Positions 1 to 5,947 of a DNA stretch of 5,947 bases are shown here, piece after piece (position 1 is the first letter of the stretch; every line of letters starts with the position of its first letter). The notes under the pieces were generated by a model. That model did not search any database and was not told the origin of the DNA. It saw only the letters and a program-made list of their open reading frames with translations. The stretch covers positions 45,321-51,267 of the forward strand of contig WVWW01000145.1 in the NCBI GenBank assembly GCA_011773795.1, read 5' to 3'. The position numbers and the translations under genes are program-made. This DNA is from Acidobacteriota bacterium (GTDB taxonomy: Bacteria; Acidobacteriota; Polarisedimenticolia; Polarisedimenticolales; Polarisedimenticolaceae).

Positions 1-581
1 CGGTCCTTGCCCTGTCCGATGCCGTCCACGAGCCTCGGTTCTTCGAGATCCACCGGCTGGCCGGTTTCAGCGCGCGCAGCACCGACATCGACGTCGTGCT
101 CGATCTGATGATCCACGATCTCGACCTGTTGCTGGCGATGGACGGCAGCGAGCCCGTTTCCGTCGACGCCGCCGGCATCGACGCGCTGACCGACAAGATC
201 GACATCGCCAACGCGCGCATCCGTTTCGCGTCCGGTTGCGTGGCCAACCTCACGGCCAGCCGCATCTCGCCCGAACCCGTGCGACGCATCCGTGTGTTCC
301 AGGCGCGTACCTACCTTTCGTGCGACACCGGGCGGCGCGTCGTCAACCGACACCGGCTCGTGCCGGGGGAGGACGGCAACTCCAGGATCGTCCACGACAC
401 GTTACCGATCGACGAGGCGGAACCGCTGGCCGCGGAGTTGGAGACGTTTGTCGCCGCCGTTCAGGGCGGGGAGCGTCCCGCAATCGACGGGCGCCAGGGC
501 CAGCGGGCACTGGAGCTGGCGCACCGCGTTCACGAGGCGATTGCCGCGGAGCGCAACGCGAGTGCGTCGCATCACTCGTGA
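1..581 (+). CDS. Gfo/Idh/MocA-family oxidoreductase, C-terminal part (5' end outside window)
   Basis: The open frame enters from the left edge, with the first full codon at base 3, and ends at TGA 579-581, leaving 192 visible residues. The N-terminal Rossmann NAD(P)-binding half and the catalytic EKP segment expected in this family lie upstream. What remains is the C-terminal alpha/beta substrate domain. It shows the family's D-x3-H-D-x-D pattern (visible residues 34-41, DLMIHDLD), whose His is normally at the active site, then LTDKIDIANARI and CVANLTASR, followed by a helical C-terminus. These strings resemble the oxidoreductases often found beside lpxA/lpxB, including GnnA-type UDP-GlcNAc 3-dehydrogenases that make diamino-sugar lipid A precursors. 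That subfamily call is from memory of the family and is not proven here. The product is probably cytoplasmic and acts on a nucleotide sugar. The stop overlaps the next gene's ATG, so the two are probably co-translated. A GTG at 96 could be mistaken for the start, but homologous sequence continues upstream of it. Confidence 0.9.
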   Translation, partial: VLALSDAVHEPRFFEIHRLAGFSARSTDIDVVLDLMIHDLDLLLAMDGSEPVSVDAAGIDALTDKIDIANARIRFASGCVANLTASRISPEPVRRIRVFQARTYLSCDTGRRVVNRHRLVPGEDGNSRIVHDTLPIDEAEPLAAELETFVAAVQGGERPAIDGRQGQRALELAHRVHEAIAAERNASASHHS

Positions 582-1642
582 TGGACCCGGTCGGCCGCTA
601 TCTCCAGCAGCGCATCGACGAGGGCCGGATACCCGGAGCCGTGGCGCATGTCGGTGGCCCCGAGGGCACGGTCGGCGAGTGGATGCTGGGCCACGCCGCG
701 CTCGAACCGGAGCCGGTCGAGGTGTCACGGGACACGCGCTACGATCTTGCCTCGCTGACGAAGCCGTTGTGCACGGCCCTTGCGTTGGCAACGCTCGAGC
801 AGCAGGGGGCCTGTTCGCTGGACGCCCCCGTCTTGGAGTGGCTCCCCGAGCTGAACGGAACGCCGTACGCCGAGGCGTCGCTGCTCCGCATCGCTGCGCA
901 CGGCGCCGGCTTCCCCGCATGGCGGCCGCTCTACCTTCACGGCAGAACCGCGGACGCGTATCTCGCCGCCATCGCGGCGCAACCCCGGGTTCCGCAGCAG
1001 CCGGCGTGTTACTCCGATCTCGGTTACCTGTGCCTGGGTTTCCTGGTCGAGCGCGTCGCCGGTCAATCCCTCGACACCTGGTTCAGCGAATCCGTCGCCG
1101 GGCCGCTCGGTCTGAACGGCATCGGTTTCGCGACCGTCGTCGACACGTCGACCGCCGCCCCGACCGAGCGCGGCAACGTCTACGAGCGCGCCCGCGCCGG
1201 CCCCGCGGGAAGCGACTACCCCTGGCGCACGGAGCTGATCCGCGGCGAGGTTCACGACGGCAACGCCCACGCGTTGGGTGGCGTCGCCGGCCACAGCGGT
1301 CTGTTCGGCGCGCTCGGCGATGTGGTCACGCTGGCGCTGGAGCTGCTACGGCCGCGGACGCTGGCGCTCGGCGATCGCGCTCGCCGGCGGCTGTTCGAGG
1401 AAGCATTCCCCGGTGCGCGGCGCTCCCTGGGTTTCGTTCTCGCGGACGCATCGGACGCCAGCCGCGGCGTGTTCGATGACGACGCCCCGGGACACGTCGG
1501 CTTCGCCGGACCGTCCCTGTGGTTCGAACCGGACCGTGGCCGCACCTACATCCTGCTGACCAACCGCGTCCACCCCGTCGTCGACGGAAAGGACTTCCAG
1601 CCCGTCCGCGCAGGGTTCCACCGCGCCGCCCGCGACCTGTAA
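581..1642 (+). CDS. Beta-lactamase-fold serine hydrolase (class C / penicillin-binding-protein-like, COG1680 type)
   Basis: This 353-residue protein has the serine beta-lactamase/DD-peptidase fold. The SxxK motif is S58-L-T-K61 (nucleophile Ser and general-base Lys), and the second motif is Y144-S-D146. The third-motif region is H305-V-G-F-A-G310, in place of the KTG box, as is common in esterase- and peptidase-like members. The segments GGVAGHSGLFGAL (233-245) and LLTNRVHP (325-332) are also typical of this group. No signal peptide is seen: the N-terminus is polar (MDPVGRYLQQRIDEG), so the enzyme looks cytoplasmic, unlike secreted AmpC. The substrate cannot be read from sequence; an esterase, D-amino-acid peptidase or muropeptide-related hydrolase are all possible, and true antibiotic resistance is unlikely. 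The start chosen is ATG 581, whose A is the last base of the upstream TGA (TGATG). A GTG at 578 is the only near alternative. No good Shine-Dalgarno sequence lies just upstream, which fits translational coupling to the oxidoreductase gene. The same frame stays open upstream to about 236, but that extension is a shadow of the oxidoreductase gene. Confidence 0.92.
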   Translation: MDPVGRYLQQRIDEGRIPGAVAHVGGPEGTVGEWMLGHAALEPEPVEVSRDTRYDLASLTKPLCTALALATLEQQGACSLDAPVLEWLPELNGTPYAEASLLRIAAHGAGFPAWRPLYLHGRTADAYLAAIAAQPRVPQQPACYSDLGYLCLGFLVERVAGQSLDTWFSESVAGPLGLNGIGFATVVDTSTAAPTERGNVYERARAGPAGSDYPWRTELIRGEVHDGNAHALGGVAGHSGLFGALGDVVTLALELLRPRTLALGDRARRRLFEEAFPGARRSLGFVLADASDASRGVFDDDAPGHVGFAGPSLWFEPDRGRTYILLTNRVHPVVDGKDFQPVRAGFHRAARDL

Positions 1643-1676
1643 ACCGAACGGGCGGGCGCCGCCAGGTGGCCCAAAC

Positions 1677-1682
1677 TACAAT
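1677..1682 (+). promoter_or_regulatory. Possible -10 box (TACAAT) of the TonB-family gene
   Basis: TACAAT matches the sigma-70 -10 consensus at five of six positions and stands out in G+C-rich surroundings. It ends eight bases before ATG 1691, so transcription would begin at or next to the start codon. No -35-like hexamer is visible at the right distance (1652-1660 is all G and C), and there is no TGn extension. The 48-base gap has no clear terminator for the preceding gene, so read-through is also possible. Confidence 0.35.
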
Positions 1683-1690
1683 GGTCGTGT

Positions 1691-2881
1691 ATGTCCGCGG
1701 AAAGTCATACGGTCGTCGTCGACCGGCAGGTAACGCTGCTCGAGGCGTTTCTGTTCGCGCTGGGGACGCACGCCGCGATCCTGGTTCTCCTCTCACTGCT
1801 CGGTTTGTTGGGACTGTTGACCGAGCGGCCCGAGGCCAGCGAAGAACGCGATATCGAGGTCCGTTTCGAGGTCGCCCCCGAGCCGGAACCGGAACCCGTC
1901 CCGGAGCCCGCCGCGCCCGCGACGCCGGCATCGTCGGGTGTCGAGGAGCCACCGCTCGAGCCGGTTCCGCCCGGCGACAGCGTGCCCGAGACGCGGCCCG
2001 CGGACGCCGAACCCGTACCGTCGGCTCCGGCGACGCTGGATCAGGCGCAACCGCTGATCGTTCCGGTGCCGCCGTCCGAACGCGAGGGCCCCGTCGAGGA
2101 GACGCCTCCACCACCGGAGGAATCGGCGACGGAGGCCGAAGAGACCTCGCCCGAGGGAGTGGACGACCCACGGACGCAGGAGCCGCTCGACGCCCCGGAG
2201 ACCGACACGGAGCCTACCGCCGAGGAGGCCACCCCGACCCCGGAGAGCGGCGTCGATACCCAACTCGATGTTCCACTCACCGACGACGGCGATTTCGCAC
2301 GCCTGGAGGAGCTGACGCCGGAGCGTAGCGACGGCCCGTCCATCGGCGAGCGGCTGACGGACTTCAGTCGCGCCGTCCAGCGCGCGCGCGACGCCGCGCC
2401 CGCGCAGCCAGAACAGGCGCCACGGAACATGTTCGAGCCGGACTGGTCGAACCTACCGCCGCACACCGGCCAGGTGCTCGGGAACATGATGTTCGAGAGC
2501 GGGGACTACGACTGGACGGACTACCAGCGCCAGATCTACTGGATCATCTGGCGCACCTGGCACAACCGGCTCCTGGCCCGGGTAGACGACTTTGAAAAGT
2601 GGGCCCAGCAGAACCAGAGCGGCTACATGGACCACATCAACCAGATCCGCTTCACCATCGAGCGCAACGGCGAGATCAGCAGCATCACGGTGGAAACCGA
2701 ATCCGACTCGATCCCGTTCGACCTCTCCTCGGTGGAGGGTCTCGACGAGGCGGTGCTCCCGCCGCTGCCGGACGACTTTCCGCGGGACACCGAGACCGTT
2801 CACGCGCAGTTCATCGGCCAGGGGGAGATCGGGCTGATGCGCCGCGGCCTGCAGCGGCTGAAGCAGATGGGCGTCTTTTAG
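1691..2881 (+). CDS. TonB-family energy transducer with acidic Pro/Glu-rich periplasmic linker
   Basis: This 396-residue protein has the three-part TonB/TolA plan. A short N-terminus leads into one membrane helix at about residues 17-43, which would hold it in the inner membrane with the rest in the periplasm. His27 within that helix sits where TonB proteins carry the conserved His that contacts ExbB. Residues 44-245 form a low-complexity spacer rich in Pro, Glu and Asp, including a PEPEPEPVPEP run at 63-73. Residues 246-316 are aromatic (W252, W275, W284, W287, W290, W304) and probably helical. The C-terminal domain, about 318-376, matches TonB_C: a QIRFTIERNGEISSITV strand pair, then LDEAVLPPLPDDFPRD. 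The family carries energy from an ExbB/ExbD motor to outer-membrane receptors, or in TolA-like members supports envelope constriction. TonB is preferred over TolA because of the Pro-rich linker, but a TolA- or motility-type relative is possible. ATG 1691 is the first ATG in this frame after the preceding TAA. It has no Shine-Dalgarno sequence. Only two lysines occur (K303, K391). Confidence 0.87.
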   Translation: MSAESHTVVVDRQVTLLEAFLFALGTHAAILVLLSLLGLLGLLTERPEASEERDIEVRFEVAPEPEPEPVPEPAAPATPASSGVEEPPLEPVPPGDSVPETRPADAEPVPSAPATLDQAQPLIVPVPPSEREGPVEETPPPPEESATEAEETSPEGVDDPRTQEPLDAPETDTEPTAEEATPTPESGVDTQLDVPLTDDGDFARLEELTPERSDGPSIGERLTDFSRAVQRARDAAPAQPEQAPRNMFEPDWSNLPPHTGQVLGNMMFESGDYDWTDYQRQIYWIIWRTWHNRLLARVDDFEKWAQQNQSGYMDHINQIRFTIERNGEISSITVETESDSIPFDLSSVEGLDEAVLPPLPDDFPRDTETVHAQFIGQGEIGLMRRGLQRLKQMGVF

Positions 2882-2909
2882 CGACTTGGGCGGCACCGGA
2901 TTCTACGGT

Positions 2910-2939
2910 TTGACGGCCTCGGTGCGCGCTGAGTAGGAT
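2910..2939 (+). promoter_or_regulatory. Sigma-70-like promoter upstream of the LeuA-like gene
   Basis: A TTGACG hexamer at 2910-2915 (five of six matches to the -35 consensus) and TAGGAT at 2934-2939 (four of six to the -10) are separated by 18 bases. Transcription would start near 2946, giving a leader of about 16 bases before ATG 2962. This is the best promoter candidate in the window, and it lies in the 80-base gap after the TonB-family gene. It would drive the LeuA-like gene and, through the overlap, the helicase gene. Confidence 0.6.
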
Positions 2940-2946
2940 GCGCGAG

Positions 2947-2951
2947 AGGAG
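2947..2951 (+). promoter_or_regulatory. Ribosome binding site (AGGAG) deciding the LeuA-like start
   Basis: AGGAG, within the purine run GAGAGGAGAA at 2944-2953, lies 10 bases before ATG 2962. It favours that ATG over the in-frame ATG at 2938, which overlaps the -10 box and would place this site inside the coding sequence. Confidence 0.7.
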
Positions 2952-2961
2952 AACGACCCCC

Positions 2962-4196
2962 ATGGACCGCAACGACTTGATCTACGACTGGAACGTCGAA
3001 GGTGACGCCGCCGGCGCCAAGAAGCCCGAGCCGGTCATGCTCGACGACGAGACCCTGCGTGACGGGCTGCAGTCCCCGTCGGTGACCGACCCGCCCATCG
3101 AACTGAAGCGGAAGATCCTGCACTTGCAAAACGACCTGGGAATCGAAACCAGCAACATCGGTCTGCCCGGCGCCGGACCGCGCGCGGTCGCCGACGTCGA
3201 GGCGCTGTGTCGCGAGATCGCCGATCAAAAGCTCGCGATCCAGGCCAACTGCGCCGCACGGACGATGCTCTGCGACATCGAGCCGATCGCCGAGATCACG
3301 CAGAAGACCGGTGTGCCGATCGAGGCCTGCCTGTTCATCGGCTCCTCGCCGATCCGCCAGTACACGGAGGGCTGGGACGAGGAGTTCCTGCTCAAGCAGA
3401 CCACCGAGGCGATCGGTTTCGCACGGGACCAAGGGTTGACGGTGATGTACGTCACCGAGGACACGAGCCGGGCCCACCCGGACACCGTACGCAAGCTCTA
3501 CACCGAGGCCGTGCGCTGCGGCGCGCAGCGCGTGTGCGTCACCGATACGGTCGGCCACGCGACCCCGACCGGGGCTGCACGGCTGATCCGTTTCATGCGC
3601 GAGGTCGTCGACGAGGCGGGCGGTACCGAGGTCGGCATCGACTGGCACGGGCACCGCGATCGCGGGATGGGCCTGGCCAACTGCCTGGCCGCCTACCGCG
3701 CCGGCGCGACGCGGGTCCACGGCTGCGGCCTGGGGATCGGCGAGCGCTGCGGCAACGCCGAGATCGACCTGCTGCTCGTCAACCTGAAGCTCCTCGGCTG
3801 GATCGATCGCGACCTGTCCAAACTCGGGGAGTACTGCCAGGCGGTTTCCAAAGCCACGGGGGTCCCGGTCCCGACCAACTACCCCGTCGTCGGGACCGAC
3901 GCGTTCGAGACCGCGACGGGCGTGCACGCCGCCGCGGTGATCAAGGCCTATCGCAAGGGCGACGCGTGGCTCGCGGACGCCGTCTACTCCGGCGTCGTCG
4001 CGTCCGATTTCGGCTTCCGCCAGAAGATCCGCGTCGGGCCGATGAGCGGCCGGTCGAACGTGATCTTCTGGCTGGAGGAGCACGGGATCGAGCCGACCGA
4101 CGAGCGCGTCGATCGTATCTTCGAGGCGGCGAAGAAGTCCGATCGCCTGCTCGAGGACGGCGAGATCAGGGACCTCCTGTCCGCGGCGGCCGAGGT

Positions 4197-4200
<4 letters not shown>
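2962..4200 (+). CDS. LeuA-like DRE-TIM acyltransferase homologue (2-isopropylmalate/homocitrate/citramalate synthase family)
   Basis: This 412-residue protein has a full DRE-TIM barrel. The first strand carries L32-R33-D34-G-L-Q37 (catalytic Arg and metal-binding Asp). Further family landmarks are E166-D167-x-x-R170, V193-T-D195-T-V-G198, the metal-binding H229-G-H231, G258-I-G-E-R-C-G-N265 and T319-G-V-H322. Residues 345-410 match the linker subdomains that follow the barrel in LeuA enzymes (SGRSNVIFWLEEHGIEP, 362-378). The C-terminal leucine-sensing dimer domain of the long LeuA form is absent, so leucine feedback through it is not expected. Such enzymes condense acetyl-CoA with a 2-oxo acid in the cytoplasm. 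GIGER-x-GN argues for the synthase branch rather than HMG-CoA lyase, yet RDGLQ is lyase-like where synthases usually have RDGEQ, and GPMSGR replaces the usual GKHSGR. The substrate is therefore uncertain. ATG 2962 is chosen for its ribosome site and promoter. No leuB, leuC or leuD is visible nearby. The TGA overlaps the helicase start. Confidence 0.9.
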
Positions 4201-5489
<1,289 letters not shown>

Positions 5490-5498
5490 ACGCGCCGT

Positions 5499-5527
5499 TT
5501 GCGCGCCTCCGGCGGCCCGCATAGGAT
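5499..5527 (+). promoter_or_regulatory. Possible promoter of the ExbB/TolQ-family gene
   Basis: TAGGAT at 5522-5527 is the same hexamer as the -10 box before the LeuA-like gene. It follows a weak TTGCGC (5499-5504, three of six matches to the -35) after 17 bases. Transcription would start at about 5534-5535, on the ATG. AGGA at 5523-5526 is also eight bases before ATG 5535 and could instead serve as a ribosome site in a read-through transcript from the helicase gene. Confidence 0.4.
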
Positions 5528-5534
5528 GCTTGCC

Positions 5535-5947
5535 ATGTCGTTTATCGAGATCTTCCAGTCCGGCGGTTTCCTGATGTACCCGCTGGCCCTGGCCTACCTG
5601 TTGACCGCTGCGCTGATCATCGAGCGCGCGATGAACCTCCGTGAGTCGCGCATCCTGAACCAGACGCTCGTCGATCGCGTGACCGACCTGGTCGAGGCCG
5701 GGCGGCCGGAGCGGGCGATCCAGGCGTGTCGCGACAACCCGTCGATCTTCACCAACATCGTCGTCGCCGGACTGGAGATGTCCGGGAAGGGCGAGATGCG
5801 GGCCAAGGAGGCGATCGAAGACGCCGGCCGGCACGAGACCGTCAAGCTGAAGCGTTACTTGAATGCGCTCGGGACGATCGCCGCCGTCGCACCGCTCGTC
5901 GGGCTGCTGGGGACGGTCACCGGGATGATCCTGGTCTTCCGCACGAT
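5535..5947 (+). CDS. ExbB/TolQ/MotA-family proton channel subunit, N-terminal part (3' end outside window)
   Basis: The frame is open from ATG 5535 to the window edge, giving 137 full codons. A short N-terminus (MSFIEIFQSGG) leads to a first membrane helix at about residues 11-29, ended by E30-R31. A cytoplasmic helical region follows (about 36-108), then the start of a second membrane helix (about 111-135). This carries the family hallmark A-P120-L-V-G-L-L-G-T-V-T-G-M131, where Gly/Thr residues line the proton path. ExbB/TolQ proteins form an inner-membrane pentamer around an ExbD/TolR dimer and use the proton motive force to drive TonB or TolA. The third helix and stop lie outside, and an exbD/tolR-type gene is expected next. 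ExbB and TolQ cannot be separated from this fragment; the TonB-family gene about 2.6 kb upstream tilts it to ExbB. An in-frame ATG at 5526 would overlap the putative -10/AGGA element and adds only MLA, so 5535 is preferred. Confidence 0.94.
   Translation, partial: MSFIEIFQSGGFLMYPLALAYLLTAALIIERAMNLRESRILNQTLVDRVTDLVEAGRPERAIQACRDNPSIFTNIVVAGLEMSGKGEMRAKEAIEDAGRHETVKLKRYLNALGTIAAVAPLVGLLGTVTGMILVFRT

Noticed and set aside
581..1642. Antibiotic-resistance beta-lactamase
   Set aside because: There is no signal peptide and no KTG box, and the NRVHP-type C-terminal region fits broader serine hydrolases; resistance would be over-annotation.
1681..1683. ATG at 1681 as an alternative start for the TonB-family gene
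   Set aside because: It is in a different reading frame from the gene.
1326..2171. Open frames on the - strand, and on the + strand at 1519-2328, over the hydrolase/TonB junction
   Set aside because: They are low-complexity Arg/Pro-rich shadows. The TonB-family frame has a clear membrane helix and C-terminal domain.
3207..4196. In-frame extension of the helicase far upstream
   Set aside because: This part overlaps the LeuA-like gene in another frame and is Arg/Gly/Pro-rich without family similarity; the helicase homology begins near 4230.
5491..5505. Perfect five-base-pair stem (CGCGC/GCGCG, loop CGTTT) just after the helicase stop
   Set aside because: It is short, has no following T-run, and overlaps the putative -35 of the next gene, so it cannot be called a terminator.

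Overview
The window (about two thirds G+C by eye, strong G/C preference at third codon positions) reads as an ordinary, densely packed piece of a Gram-negative chromosome. All six genes lie on the + strand. A TonB-type energy transducer, an ExbB/TolQ-type channel and an oxidoreductase resembling those found beside lipid A genes point to a diderm with an outer membrane. The G+C content and protein style suit Myxococcota or another former deltaproteobacterial lineage. That placement is inference, because no marker gene is present.

Layout. Bases 1-581 hold the C-terminal part of a Gfo/Idh/MocA sugar oxidoreductase. It is coupled through a TGATG overlap to a beta-lactamase-fold serine hydrolase (581-1642). 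A 48-base gap containing a TACAAT box leads to a TonB-family protein (1691-2881). An 80-base gap with the best sigma-70-like promoter of the window precedes a LeuA-type DRE-TIM acyltransferase homologue (2962-4200). This overlaps the TTG start of an RhlE-like DEAD-box RNA helicase (4197-5489). After a 45-base gap an ExbB/TolQ/MotA-family gene begins at 5535 and leaves the window. No intergenic stretch exceeds 80 bases.

How the genes fit together. There are probably three or four transcription units: oxidoreductase with hydrolase; the TonB gene; the LeuA-like gene with the helicase; and the channel gene, which probably continues into an exbD/tolR-type gene. The TonB-type and ExbB-type proteins are natural partners in moving proton-motive-force energy across the periplasm, although two unrelated cytoplasmic genes separate them.

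I found no RNA gene, mobile element, CRISPR array or recognisable novel defence or biosynthetic system. The points most worth a second look are the divergent LeuA-like enzyme, whose substrate is unclear; the very lysine-poor, acidic TonB linker; and -10-like boxes placed so close to the starts of the TonB and ExbB-type genes that leaderless transcripts are possible.
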